In this document: in pieces, positions 1 through 8,198 of the stretch | Layout of the letters: each line of letters opens with the position of its first letter | Numbering within the stretch: the first letter of the stretch is position 1 | DNA from: a virus | Virus record (IMG/VR): IMGVR_UViG_3300009503_000022 | Coordinates: 1-64,000 of that record | DNA: 64,000 nucleotides | Reading direction: 5' to 3' (one strand) | Translations under genes and position numbers: made by a program | Notes under the pieces: model-generated | The model's input: the letters and a program-made list of their open reading frames with translations, nothing else | Database searches by the model: none | Told to the model about the DNA's origin: nothing

Positions 1-1399
1 TAGCATCACCCCATATTTTAGATTTATCTCCTCTTACTCCTCCATCATGCATCAATCTTCTTTCTTGTGATTTTATTCTTAATGAAGATTTTAAGCTTGC
101 TATTCTTTTTAACCTATCAGGATGTTCTTTTAATAAATCTTCAATATTACCTTCTAAATCTGTTACATCTCCTGCTATATTTGTTACATCACCTCTTATA
201 TTAGATACATCTCCGTCTATATTAGAAACATCTCCTTCTATATTAGAAACATAACCTTCTATATTTGATACATCTCCTTCTATATTTGATACATCTCCGT
301 CTATATTAGAAACAAAACCTTTTATATTAGATACATATCCTTCTATATTAGATACATCTCCTTCTATATCAGAAACATCTCCAGTTATATTAGAAACATT
401 TCCTTTTATATTAGATACATATCCTTTTATATTAGATACATCTCCTTCTATATCAGAAACATCTCCTCTTATAGACGGAATACGATTTTCTATTTGTGAA
501 ACATCACCTTTTATATTAGATACATCTCCTCTTAGATATGAAACATCTCCTTTTATATTTGAAGCATCTCCATATATACCCTTAGCATCTCCCCATATAT
601 TAGACTTATCTCCTGTTACATTTTCATCATTAATTAATTCTTCCCGTGCTTTTCTATTTAACGAAGATTTTAACCAATACATATTTTTATACCTCCTTAA
701 ATTTGCTTCTACTTTTTGCTCAGATATTTCTTGAATAATTTCATTCAATTCTTCTTCAAAACGCACAAACATTCTTGGTAATCCCTTAAGCCAATCAACT
801 ATCCCTTTAAATACAGATTTAATTTTATCTATTAACGAAGCAGTAATTAATTTATATTTTGATTCCTTTATATGTTTTGGTGCTTCTATTAACAAAAGCT
901 CTTTCACCATTTCTTCTTTTTTTCCTAATTGAGCTTCGCTCCTACGCAAAAATTCCTCCGCCTCCTTACCATATCTCTCTAACAATTTTTTTAACTTTTC
1001 CCCAGTAGTATATTTAATAGGTACTTGCTCAACTAAATCTAAAATAGTTAATATCTTATCTTCTACTAACATCGCATGAGGTTCTACTGACTTAAGATAA
1101 TTAAATAATTCCTCTACTGCTTTATCTACTGCTTCTTGCTCAGCTTTATACCCTGCTTTTTCCAACTCAACTCTTTTTAATTCTTCTGCTGCCATCTCTA
1201 TCTTTTTTATATTATCCATTCCTTTTCTAATCTTATCTAATAACATTTTAGCAGTATCTGTAATTACAGGTATATTAGAAGGATATTCTATTTTGGGAGG
1301 TTTTTTTAATAACTCTCGATATTTAGGTTTAACCTTTTCTTGAGATTGTTTTTGAAGTTCAATTTTCTTTAAACCTTCAAATGCTTTAGTTAACCACAT
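1..1399 (-). CDS. Heptapeptide-repeat protein, 3' end outside window
   Basis: An open frame starts at ATG 1399 with a GGAGGAAT ribosome binding site and runs off the left edge without a stop (466 codons visible). Residues 1 to about 240 are charged and helical. From about residue 255 the protein becomes tandem heptapeptides of the form GDVSNIx (variants GYVSNIK, GNVSNIT, GDASNIK), about 20 in a row. A helical stretch follows, then a second block starts at the window edge with GDKSKIW, echoing GDKSNIW at the start of the first block. Val and Ile are spaced 3 and 4 apart as in a coiled coil, but a Gly in every heptad argues for a beta-solenoid or extended trimeric fibre. Function unknown. A virion or surface fibre role is inference only. 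Confidence 0.85.
   Translation of the reverse strand, partial: MWLTKAFEGLKKIELQKQSQEKVKPKYRELLKKPPKIEYPSNIPVITDTAKMLLDKIRKGMDNIKKIEMAAEELKRVELEKAGYKAEQEAVDKAVEELFNYLKSVEPHAMLVEDKILTILDLVEQVPIKYTTGEKLKKLLERYGKEAEEFLRRSEAQLGKKEEMVKELLLIEAPKHIKESKYKLITASLIDKIKSVFKGIVDWLKGLPRMFVRFEEELNEIIQEISEQKVEANLRRYKNMYWLKSSLNRKAREELINDENVTGDKSNIWGDAKGIYGDASNIKGDVSYLRGDVSNIKGDVSQIENRIPSIRGDVSDIEGDVSNIKGYVSNIKGNVSNITGDVSDIEGDVSNIEGYVSNIKGFVSNIDGDVSNIEGDVSNIEGYVSNIEGDVSNIDGDVSNIRGDVTNIAGDVTDLEGNIEDLLKEHPDRLKRIASLKSSLRIKSQERRLMHDGGVRGDKSKIWGDA
150..620 (-). repeat. 21-bp tandem coding repeats (GDVSNIx)
   Basis: About twenty degenerate 21-bp units inside the partial gene at the left edge. On the plus strand each reads like acatctccttctatattag. 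They differ mostly at the third base and at the variable seventh residue, so selection appears to act on the protein. Confidence 0.85.
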
Positions 1400-1523
1400 C
1401 TATTCCTCCTTGCTTCGTCTATTTTCTATAATTTTTTAATTACTATTAGTTATTTTTACTTTTAGTTTAATATCCCAAATATTTACAATTTTTTATCCAA
1501 TCTATATCTTTTCTTCTTTTTAA

Positions 1524-1856
1524 TTAAATTATTTCATCTCTACGAAGTCTTAAAAATTCTGCTCCTTTTTCTATATCTTCAAATGAATCAGGTAACAAAT
1601 TCTCATCGAATATTATCTTTTTCAAAGCTTCTAATTGATAAAAATCCTTAATCTTTTCAACATATCCTAAAACTTCTTTTCTTCTTTCATCTGTAAATAA
1701 AGGTTTAATTCCCTGAGAAATCGCTGTTTTTCTTTCCCAATCTATCATTGCATCTAAACACTTTACAAAATGACGTTTCATCAATTCTAAGCGTTTTTCA
1801 GGAATATTACTATAAATAAAATCAAAATCAGAATATAAAAACAAAGGTTTTGTCAT
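1524..1856 (-). CDS. Hypothetical protein, helical
   Basis: A 110-residue charged, helical protein starting MTKPLFLYSD. I chose ATG 1856 because AGGGG lies just upstream; an in-frame ATG at 1871 has no site. A sigma70-like promoter lies about 30 bases upstream of the first ATG. Not recognised. Confidence 0.7.
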   Translation of the reverse strand: MTKPLFLYSDFDFIYSNIPEKRLELMKRHFVKCLDAMIDWERKTAISQGIKPLFTDERRKEVLGYVEKIKDFYQLEALKKIIFDENLLPDSFEDIEKGAEFLRLRRDEII

Positions 1857-1884
1857 TACAATACCCCTCATATATATAAGCTAG

Positions 1885-1914
1885 AATATAACCGATCTGC
1901 GTCATTTTAATCAA
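1885..1914 (-). promoter_or_regulatory. Putative sigma70-type promoter
   Basis: On the minus strand TTGATT, an 18-base spacer and TATATT lie upstream of the gene at 1524-1856. The spacer contains ACGCAGATC, also found in the 101-bp repeats near 46.9 kb, so this 9-mer may be a shared operator. Confidence 0.45.
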
Positions 1915-1990
1915 TAAAAATCGTAAAAATAATATAATCTGCAATACCAAAAATAATTTTATTAATTTATTAATATAGGTCATAAATCTA

Positions 1991-2293
1991 TCAATTCTCC
2001 TTATATAAATCTTTTAATTTATCTGAACAAATTTTAAAATATTCAATAAATTTCGCCTGATTTGAACTTTTTACCATTAAAGATTTTAATTCCTCGATAA
2101 TATATTCAAAAAATTCTATAAATTCAGAAATCCTAAAATTTATATTAGTATTAGAACTAAACAAACAAAACATCGTTAAATAATAAATTATTTTTTTTAC
2201 ATCTTGCACTTCTTTTTGACTTATCGGTTTATCAAAATTATTATCCTTCTTTTTCGACTTATTCTGCTTAACAACCTTTTTCATTTTTTTCAT
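1991..2293 (-). CDS. Hypothetical protein
   Basis: A 100-residue protein with a lysine-rich start and a helical body. It starts at ATG 2293 behind AGGGAGGAAA. No family recognised. It lies in a run of small accessory genes. Confidence 0.7.
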   Translation of the reverse strand: MKKMKKVVKQNKSKKKDNNFDKPISQKEVQDVKKIIYYLTMFCLFSSNTNINFRISEFIEFFEYIIEELKSLMVKSSNQAKFIEYFKICSDKLKDLYKEN

Positions 2294-2306
2294 ATATATT
2301 TCCTCC

Positions 2307-2396
2307 CTAATGTTTATATCTACTATTTATCATTTCTAAAAATATAATAAATATAACTATAATTATAATGATTAAAGTTATAAACATTTTATTCAT
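2307..2396 (-). CDS. Possible 29-residue membrane peptide
   Basis: An ORF of 29 codons starting MNKMFITL. Residues 4-22 are almost all Ile, Val, Leu and Phe, consistent with one membrane helix. AGGTGATAGGA precedes the ATG. Too short to be sure. Confidence 0.4.
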   Translation of the reverse strand: MNKMFITLIIIIIVIFIIFLEMINSRYKH

Positions 2397-2409
2397 TCCT
2401 ATCACCTCT

Positions 2410-2571
2410 TTATCTTATCTTTATTCTTTTATATTTTTTTAAACATTTTTCACACAATCCTGCTGTTATTTTCCAATCTAATATATTCCTAATTAAACCC
2501 CCTAATCCTTCCTTTACATATAATTTTAATCCTAAAAATTTATTACATTTACTACATTTACGAATTAACAT
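2410..2571 (-). CDS. Small zinc-finger-like protein
   Basis: A 53-residue ORF with two CxxC pairs (KCSKC near the start, LCEKC near the end), as in a zinc ribbon. It starts at ATG 2571 with an upstream GGAGGAT and overlaps the end of the preceding gene by a few bases. Function unknown. Confidence 0.6.
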   Translation of the reverse strand: MLIRKCSKCNKFLGLKLYVKEGLGGLIRNILDWKITAGLCEKCLKKYKRIKIR

Positions 2572-2747
2572 TTTTTATCCTCCTTTTTATTTTTTTCTAA
2601 TATCTCTTCTCTTATCAATTTTGATAATGCTAATAAATCATCTATTAGTTTATAAATGTTATCACATATTCTATTTAACACTTCTATTTGTTCCTCTCTA
2701 CATCTATCTATTTCATCTACCACTCTTACAATTTTATCTGTTTTCAT
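2565..2747 (-). CDS. Small coiled-coil protein
   Basis: A 60-residue, almost entirely helical, charged protein with regular hydrophobic spacing. ATG 2747 follows GGAAGGTG. Not recognised. Confidence 0.6.
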   Translation of the reverse strand: MKTDKIVRVVDEIDRCREEQIEVLNRICDNIYKLIDDLLALSKLIREEILEKNKKEDKKC

Positions 2748-2780
2748 TTTTTCACCTTCCTTATTATTAAACTACCATTC

Positions 2781-3230
2781 TTATATTTTCCTTTTTATTA
2801 ACTTTCCTAAATATTCTATTGCATCATCATAATCTTCAAATACAACATCTGCTGCTTCTAACACAAATGCGTGTCTATGTATATTATCTTTCTCCATTAC
2901 AACAATTGTATGCTTATTTAAAATCTGCGCCCAAGCCAATTCCATTACACATCCTATAGAAATTGTTTTAGTTCCTAATAAATTTAAAAAAAGAATATCG
3001 CAATTCATAACCATCCATTTATCGCGTTCTGAAATAGCGTGATTTGTCGATACTGGATCGCCAAAACCTTCAGCTTTAAATTTCACTTCATTTCTCATAT
3101 AACCTTTTTCTACTATTGGATGAAAAACTTCATAACCAAAATCACTTAATCTTTCAACAACTTCATCATAATATTTTATTATTTCTTCTGCTTGTAATCC
3201 ACATATTGGATGAGCACAATATATTTTCAT
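2781..3230 (-). CDS. Nucleoside 2-deoxyribosyltransferase-like protein
   Basis: 149 residues, close to the usual size of the nucleoside 2-deoxyribosyltransferase-like fold. Visible family features are the YCAHPICG start, a central ERDKWMVMNCDILFLNL segment (the D of NCD is the expected substrate-side Asp), and SIGCVMELAWA carrying the conserved Glu. Relatives act on the N-glycosidic bond of deoxynucleosides or on phage nucleotide metabolism. The exact substrate cannot be read here. Confidence 0.7.
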   Translation of the reverse strand: MKIYCAHPICGLQAEEIIKYYDEVVERLSDFGYEVFHPIVEKGYMRNEVKFKAEGFGDPVSTNHAISERDKWMVMNCDILFLNLLGTKTISIGCVMELAWAQILNKHTIVVMEKDNIHRHAFVLEAADVVFEDYDDAIEYLGKLIKRKI

Positions 3231-3244
3231 TTTTCATCACCTCA

Positions 3245-3418
3245 CTATTTTAAAAATTTATCAAAAAATTTCTTAGCTTCTTTTTTATCATAACTTTTTA
3301 ATCTTAAATAAGCTTTTTGCAAACAATTTCTACAAATACTTTCTATACAACTATAAAAATTAGGTGTACTAATAGTTTTTATAAATCTTCCACATTTTTT
3401 ACAATACATAATATTCAT
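3245..3418 (-). CDS. Small zinc-ribbon-like protein
   Basis: A 57-residue ORF with YCKKCGR and ICRNC, the two CxxC pairs of a zinc ribbon, then a lysine-rich helical tail. The ATG at 3418 lacks a clear ribosome site, so the start is uncertain. Confidence 0.5.
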   Translation of the reverse strand: MNIMYCKKCGRFIKTISTPNFYSCIESICRNCLQKAYLRLKSYDKKEAKKFFDKFLK

Positions 3419-3465
3419 CGCACAACTATTTATAAAATCTAAATATTTCTTACTAGTTAAGTTTT

Positions 3466-3768
3466 TTATTTTATGCCTCCATTTTTATACATTTTAATCA
3501 CATCTAATTCTACAATTTTTCCATCTTTATACACGTCTATAGATACTTCATATTCGTGATGCTTACTATAATATTCACATAAACCTTCTCTAACTAAATA
3601 TAATAAAGTTCTCAATTTCTCAGCCCAATCTTTATCCCCAGGTTGAGTATTATCATTTAAAACAACTGCTTCTTGACAAAGACCATAGTCTGTTTGATAT
3701 TGAACTATCCAACCATTATCAATTTTTCCTATTAAAACCATCGGTTCTATTTGTATTTTCTTTTTCAT
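3466..3768 (-). CDS. Hypothetical protein
   Basis: A 100-residue mixed alpha/beta protein. ATG 3768 was chosen because AGAGGTGATAAAG precedes it; the GTG at 3777 has no site. No motif recognised. Confidence 0.65.
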   Translation of the reverse strand: MKKKIQIEPMVLIGKIDNGWIVQYQTDYGLCQEAVVLNDNTQPGDKDWAEKLRTLLYLVREGLCEYYSKHHEYEVSIDVYKDGKIVELDVIKMYKNGGIK

Positions 3769-3863
3769 CTTTATCACCTCTCTTCTCTTTCTAAAGACAT
3801 TTGCATCAACTTAAATAATTTTCCGTAATGGCATAACAATATAATAACCACCACAATTTATTT

Positions 3864-4136
3864 CTATTTCCCTTTCTTCATCTTAAATGGTAATACTTTT
3901 TCTATATTCTTCCTAACGTCGTCTATTGCTTTATTGTAACCAAAGACATAATCTTTACCAAACCACTTTTCTTTGAATGCATTCCAGGATTTTTCAAAAC
4001 TCTCTTCTGTTATATCACCACTTTTCCACCATTCCAAATCGTGTAACACATTCGACAAATCATTTATAAGTTCATCAAGTTCTTTATATTTTGCATCTAT
4101 GCGACCACAATAAATTTCTGATTTTAAAACATTCAT
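3864..4136 (-). CDS. Hypothetical protein
   Basis: A 90-residue helical protein starting MNVLKSEIYC. ATG 4136 has GGAGGAAG upstream with a slightly long spacer; the earlier in-frame GTG at 4154 has none. Not recognised. Confidence 0.6.
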   Translation of the reverse strand: MNVLKSEIYCGRIDAKYKELDELINDLSNVLHDLEWWKSGDITEESFEKSWNAFKEKWFGKDYVFGYNKAIDDVRKNIEKVLPFKMKKGK

Positions 4137-4154
4137 AATTAAAACTTCCTCCAC

Positions 4155-4544
4155 TCATTGCCATCCCTCCTTTACCTTTATTTTCTTACCTTTTCCTTCC
4201 TCGTCTTCTTTTATTTTTATCCTTTGGTTTTTTTGCTCTATTCTATTACTCTGCATAGTTTTTAAAACTTTTATCAAATTTTCTAATTCGATATCATCTA
4301 CTTTTCCACTCATCCATATAGGCATTTTGTTAGTTTGTATTTTAATAATAATTTCTTTTTCTTTTATATTCATTTTTTCACTCTCCCTTTTTAAAATTTC
4401 AATTGCCAATTGTATGTCTTTTAATTCTTCCTTAACTATCTGATAAAATTTCCAAACATAAGATTGTTTTTCTTCGCTTCGGTAGTTATCTAACCAATTT
4501 AATCTTTTTAAGCGTTCAAATTCAAGTATTTCTAATGTTTTCAT
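4155..4544 (-). CDS. Hypothetical protein, lysine-rich C-terminus
   Basis: 129 residues, helical first half and a very basic tail (KIKEDEEGKGKKIK). It overlaps the end of the upstream TSCPD-like gene by four bases (ATGA), so translation is probably coupled. No family recognised. Confidence 0.65.
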   Translation of the reverse strand: MKTLEILEFERLKRLNWLDNYRSEEKQSYVWKFYQIVKEELKDIQLAIEILKRESEKMNIKEKEIIIKIQTNKMPIWMSGKVDDIELENLIKVLKTMQSNRIEQKNQRIKIKEDEEGKGKKIKVKEGWQ

Positions 4545-4828
4545 TTTTCGCCTCGCTTTTTTAAAAACTTTGCAATACTATCAAAACAACTTCTATTTCC
4601 CGGTATCGCTTTTTCACAAATATAATGCTCCATTATCTTTATCGCTTTTTCTCTATCTATCTCATTTAATAACTTTGATATAACTTCCCACATTATACTA
4701 TTACACTCTCCCGACTTCCCAACTTTTATAAATAATCCTTCTTTACTATCTATAATAATAAGTTTAAGTCCACAACCTGCTTTATAATGATGGGTATATT
4801 CTTTATAATGATGGGTATATTCGCTCAT
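4541..4828 (-). CDS. Stand-alone TSCPD-like domain protein
   Basis: 95 residues. The body fits the TSCPD domain known as a C-terminal part of class II (NrdJ-type) ribonucleotide reductases: AGCGLKL near the start, GKSGECNS centrally and RSCFDSIAKFL at the end, with Cys at the expected places. No reductase large subunit is in this window, so it stands alone. The N-terminus carries a perfect duplication, EYTHHYK twice. ATG 4828 has AGGGAGGCAAGT upstream. Confidence 0.6.
   Translation of the reverse strand: MSEYTHHYKEYTHHYKAGCGLKLIIIDSKEGLFIKVGKSGECNSIMWEVISKLLNEIDREKAIKIMEHYICEKAIPGNRSCFDSIAKFLKKRGEK
4781..4822. repeat. Perfect 21-bp tandem duplication
   Basis: Two identical 21-bp copies (4781-4801, 4802-4822) encode EYTHHYK twice at the start of the TSCPD-like gene. 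Perfect identity suggests a recent event. Confidence 0.9.
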
Positions 4829-5033
4829 ACTTGCCTCCCTCTATAAACTTAACAAATTTTTTATTCCATTTTCTCTCTATTTTCTTGCACTCTTTTAATC
4901 TTCCATTTCTTAGAAATTTACCATATTTTATACAATAAAAAGGAGTAGCATCAGGAGATAATTCTCCTAAATTAACAAATGATTTACAATCTATCACCTT
5001 TCCACTTTTATTTATTCCAATACAATCTTTCAT
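4803..5033 (-). CDS. Small cysteine-containing protein
   Basis: A 76-residue protein, MKDCIGINKSGKVIDC onward, with four Cys that could bind metal. ATG 5033 is preceded by AGGAGGTATTT. The last 26 bases overlap the start of the next gene. Function unknown. Confidence 0.6.
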   Translation of the reverse strand: MKDCIGINKSGKVIDCKSFVNLGELSPDATPFYCIKYGKFLRNGRLKECKKIERKWNKKFVKFIEGGKYERIYPSL

Positions 5034-5043
5034 AAATACCTCC

Positions 5044-5676
5044 TCATATACTTCTTTTTGGATTCCTTGCATATTTCCATATTTTCTTATACAACGCTCT
5101 TAATGAATAAACATCTTCAACATTATGTTGCAAAATATATTTTATCGCTTTTTTAATTCTACTTTTATTACAACTAATCATCTCACTCCAAATCGTAGGA
5201 TCTAACTTATGCTTTTTAGCGGGTATATTAAATAGTTTACAAGCTGCCTCCAACCTATTACTATGAAGTCTAAACTTTGCTTTAAGAATATTATAAGTAT
5301 CTGTAATATAGTGAAATCCATACTCAGGAAAATGTATTCCCCATTTTACACATCTAGTTCTTAAAAATGGTATATCAAACTTCCCATCACTTCCATATTG
5401 AACTATAATTCTATCAAACTTTTTAATATCCTTAACAAATTGTTGCAATAACCTCTTATCCTGATAACCTTTAGTCAAATCTTCTACTGTTACATGCCTT
5501 TTAATAATCTTATCATTATCTAAAGGTAATATACAATACGTATAAACAATGCCAAAATCAGCATGAATATTACTAGATTCAATATCCAAAAATCCAATTT
5601 TTTCTTCCTCAGATCGTAACCTATTTATAATTCTTTGATAATATCGTATTTTCTGACGATTATCCATCTTATCCAT
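5044..5676 (-). CDS. DEDD-type 3'-5' exonuclease (RNase H fold)
   Basis: 210 residues with the ordered acidic motifs of DnaQ/YprB-type exonucleases: FLDIESS (DxE), YGSDGKFDIPFL (second Asp) and HNVEDVYSL (last Asp with preceding His). It may proofread for or assist the phage polymerase, which shows no separate exonuclease domain besides PHP. ATG 5676 follows GGGAGGGAAA. Confidence 0.75.
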   Translation of the reverse strand: MDKMDNRQKIRYYQRIINRLRSEEEKIGFLDIESSNIHADFGIVYTYCILPLDNDKIIKRHVTVEDLTKGYQDKRLLQQFVKDIKKFDRIIVQYGSDGKFDIPFLRTRCVKWGIHFPEYGFHYITDTYNILKAKFRLHSNRLEAACKLFNIPAKKHKLDPTIWSEMISCNKSRIKKAIKYILQHNVEDVYSLRALYKKIWKYARNPKRSI

Positions 5677-5925
5677 TTATTTCCCTCCCTTATACAAACA
5701 TTTGTTCTTTCTATAAAATTGCTCTCTTTCTATCTCAGCCTTTGCAAATGCAATCGCAGAATTTATTGAACTAACACTCTTATTTGGTGGAAAACAATAA
5801 TAAATCTCTCTTCTAGTTAACCCTTTCTTTAAAAGCATTTTTATTACTTCTTTATCATTTTGTTTTTTATTTGCTACTTCATCCAAATATTTCTTAATTA
5901 AATTTTTATTTATTTTAACATTCAT
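5677..5925 (-). CDS. Small helix-turn-helix-like protein, paralogue A
   Basis: 82 residues. The segment MLLKKGLTRREIYYCF looks like a helix-turn-helix, with a conserved C-terminal AKAEIERE helix. It is clearly paralogous to the product of 6693-6953, on the other side of the DNA methylase. It directly abuts the exonuclease gene. Possible transcriptional regulator. Confidence 0.65.
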   Translation of the reverse strand: MNVKINKNLIKKYLDEVANKKQNDKEVIKMLLKKGLTRREIYYCFPPNKSVSSINSAIAFAKAEIEREQFYRKNKCLYKGGK

Positions 5926-5926
5926 T

Positions 5927-6670
5927 CTAATTTCCTTTTTTCATTATAAATATATTATCTCCCGGAAATTTCCACAACCCATTTTTAAGCATTCTATAAT
6001 ACTGCAAATTACTTTCATTTTTATGTCCTTCTTTTGTTTCTCCATAATCCTTAGTTATTATACCTTTACATTTATAACCATATTTTCTTATAATTTCCAT
6101 ACAATGAAAACCTAAAGGTATATGTTCATTTTTATAATAAATATGACCACAAACTAATATTAAAAATCTTTCATTATCTAAATAATTAGTAACATTTGCT
6201 ACAACTTTCTCAAACTCTATTAAAAATTCTTGCAATTCTGAAATATTACTTAAATCTTCCTTTTTATCTGTAAATTTTATTATATTAAAATACGGCGGGT
6301 GCATAAAAACTAATTGAACATTTTGTTTTGGATCAAAACTTCTTGAATCGGCTATAATAATATCATTTCTTTTTGAATAAATATCGTTAGCAATCACTTT
6401 TCTATTTAATTTTTTACAAACATCAATAGTTGTTCCACTTCCTGCAAAACAATCCCAAACAGTTTCGCCCTTTTTTGTATACCTTAACACCATCTGGTAT
6501 ACTATTTCAGGAATAAAAATTCCATGAAATTCTTTGCTTTTTATATCATTAAATATATCTCTTTTAGGTATTTTCCACTTATCAGAACTATTAGATATCC
6601 ATATAGCATCTGTAGTTATATCATTCTTGTATTTTCTCCAATTTTTCAAATCTAAATCATTATATATCAT
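5927..6670 (-). CDS. Amino-MTase-type DNA methylase
   Basis: 247 residues with the SAM-binding motif WDCFAGSGTT and catalytic motif IV as MHPPYF (HPPY in place of the common DPPY). Both fit DNA methylases acting on exocyclic amines (N6-adenine or N4-cytosine). Order is motif I then motif IV, as in the gamma or alpha classes. No partner restriction enzyme is nearby, so self-protection from host restriction is the likely role. The gene sits between two paralogous helix-turn-helix genes. Confidence 0.75.
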   Translation of the reverse strand: MIYNDLDLKNWRKYKNDITTDAIWISNSSDKWKIPKRDIFNDIKSKEFHGIFIPEIVYQMVLRYTKKGETVWDCFAGSGTTIDVCKKLNRKVIANDIYSKRNDIIIADSRSFDPKQNVQLVFMHPPYFNIIKFTDKKEDLSNISELQEFLIEFEKVVANVTNYLDNERFLILVCGHIYYKNEHIPLGFHCMEIIRKYGYKCKGIITKDYGETKEGHKNESNLQYYRMLKNGLWKFPGDNIFIMKKGN

Positions 6671-6692
6671 TTTAAAATATCCTTTAATAACT

Positions 6693-6953
6693 CTATTTAT
6701 TTTTTCTTCCCATATATAAATGTTTATTCTTTTTATAAAAATTCTCCCTCTCTATTTCCGCCTTAGCTTGAGCGATAGAACTATTTATAGAATTAATACT
6801 CTTACTTGGCGGAAAACAATAATAAATTTCTCTTCTTGACAATCCTTTCTCTAAAAGCATTTTTATTATATCCTTATCTTTTTGTTTTTTCTTTGTTAAC
6901 TCCAATTCCTTTAAATATTTTTCTATCAATTTTGTATTTACTTTAACATTCAT
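6693..6953 (-). CDS. Small helix-turn-helix-like protein, paralogue B
   Basis: 86 residues. The core LLEKGLSRREIYYCFPPSKS nearly repeats paralogue A at 5677-5925. ATG 6953 was chosen for the strong GGAGGGTTAAA site; an upstream in-frame ATG (6983) lacks one. Probable DNA-binding protein of unknown target. Confidence 0.65.
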   Translation of the reverse strand: MNVKVNTKLIEKYLKELELTKKKQKDKDIIKMLLEKGLSRREIYYCFPPSKSINSINSSIAQAKAEIERENFYKKNKHLYMGRKNK

Positions 6954-7119
6954 TTTAACCCTCCTTTTTTTAAATTCTTTCATTACCTATTTTTATTTTT
7001 TCATTACTTTTTTATTACTATAATTTCTTAGCAATAATATCATTTTTATGCTTAATCTTTACTTCATCTATTTTATTTCATATAACTTTAATAAAATATC
7101 AAATTCTTTCCCTTTAATT

Positions 7120-7248
7120 TTACATAAAAAAAACTAATAAAATTAATATAATTATAAATAATACCAATATCTTAACAATTTGAATAAATCTTTCAGCTTC
7201 TAAATCTTGCTTCCTTTTTCTCTTTCTTTTTACCTTTTTAAATTCCAT
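7120..7248 (-). CDS. Small C-tail membrane protein
   Basis: A 42-residue ORF: a strongly basic N-terminus followed by one hydrophobic helix reaching the C-terminus. ATG 7248 has AAGGAGGAATAG upstream. The 160 bases between it and 6953 show no further gene. Confidence 0.5.
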   Translation of the reverse strand: MEFKKVKRKRKRKQDLEAERFIQIVKILVLFIIILILLVFFM

Positions 7249-7488
7249 CTATTCCTCCTTTAATTTTCTAATACAAATTACTGCAATAGTATTTTCATCT
7301 ATATAAAACTCCCCAATCTCTGCTTCACATAAAGAATATTTACAATCAAATTCATTACAAGAAAATGTTATCCCAAATTCTTTAAAAATCGGATTATCAA
7401 CAATTATTTTACCACATTTATCAAAACAATATTTATTAATTAATCCTTGTTGAGACTGATCTAAAGTAAATACTACAATCTTATTCAT
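7249..7488 (-). CDS. Hypothetical cysteine-rich protein
   Basis: 79 residues with six Cys (CFDKC, SCNEFDCKYSLC), suggesting metal binding. It overlaps the end of the preceding small zinc protein gene. Not recognised. Confidence 0.6.
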   Translation of the reverse strand: MNKIVVFTLDQSQQGLINKYCFDKCGKIIVDNPIFKEFGITFSCNEFDCKYSLCEAEIGEFYIDENTIAVICIRKLKEE

Positions 7489-7651
7489 CTAAATATCCTT
7501 TTACTTTATTATTTATATTTACTGCCTTAGTATATTTTATATCACAATCTTTACAACAATATATAAAATATTCCTCATATAAATCTATTTGTTTCTTTTC
7601 AATTAAATACAATCTATCACTATTACAATTAGGACATTTAACTTTATTCAT
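7481..7651 (-). CDS. Small zinc-ribbon protein
   Basis: A 56-residue ORF with CPNCNS near the start and CCKDCD later, two CxxC pairs spaced as in a zinc ribbon. ATG 7651 has an excellent AAAGGAGAAAT site. Function unknown. Confidence 0.65.
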   Translation of the reverse strand: MNKVKCPNCNSDRLYLIEKKQIDLYEEYFIYCCKDCDIKYTKAVNINNKVKGYLDE

Positions 7652-7688
7652 ATTTCTCCTTTAAATACATTTTTTACAACCAAAGCAG

Positions 7689-7931
7689 TTATATCTGCTT
7701 CGTTTCTGAATCGTTATCCCTATTATTATTATATTCTAAACCATCAGCTTTTTTTAACACGATCTGCTCGTATTTCTCTTTTATATGATATTCATTAAAA
7801 TCTAAACTATATTTAACCTTACATTCGTCACAAAAATTAACATCGATATTAAAAAATACTACTAATTTATATAAAGGAAATTCTCTATTACAAAAACTAC
7901 ATCTATCTATTTTATCAGCATCTAATATCAT
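7689..7931 (-). CDS. Small zinc-finger protein
   Basis: 80 residues with CSFC and FCDEC separated by about 20 residues, typical of a two-pair zinc finger. ATG 7931 has GAGAGGAATAA upstream. Function unknown. Confidence 0.65.
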   Translation of the reverse strand: MILDADKIDRCSFCNREFPLYKLVVFFNIDVNFCDECKVKYSLDFNEYHIKEKYEQIVLKKADGLEYNNNRDNDSETKQI

Positions 7932-8180
7932 TTATTCCTCTCTTTTTATATAATCTATTATCCTAAAACCAAATAATGTTATAGCTAATCTAGATATCTT
8001 TTCGTTCTTCTCTTTAAACCTATACATACTATATAAATTAAACATTCTAAATACAGTAGACCATTCAATTATCTTTAAATTAAACCCTTTACCTCTACGA
8101 ATATATATAATACCAAATACAAGAAACCCTTTCAAAAACCCAATCGTTTCTTTACATATTTGAAATGTAAAATACTTCAT
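7932..8180 (-). CDS. Hypothetical protein
   Basis: 82 residues, basic and aromatic, with a hydrophobic stretch near residues 14-27 that could be membrane-associated. It ends one base before the next start. Not recognised. Confidence 0.55.
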   Translation of the reverse strand: MKYFTFQICKETIGFLKGFLVFGIIYIRRGKGFNLKIIEWSTVFRMFNLYSMYRFKEKNEKISRLAITLFGFRIIDYIKREE

Positions 8181-8198
8181 ATTATCATCTCCATTTTT

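Noticed and set aside
150-620. CRISPR-like array
   Set aside because: Repeats are contiguous 21-bp codon units with no spacers and stay in frame.
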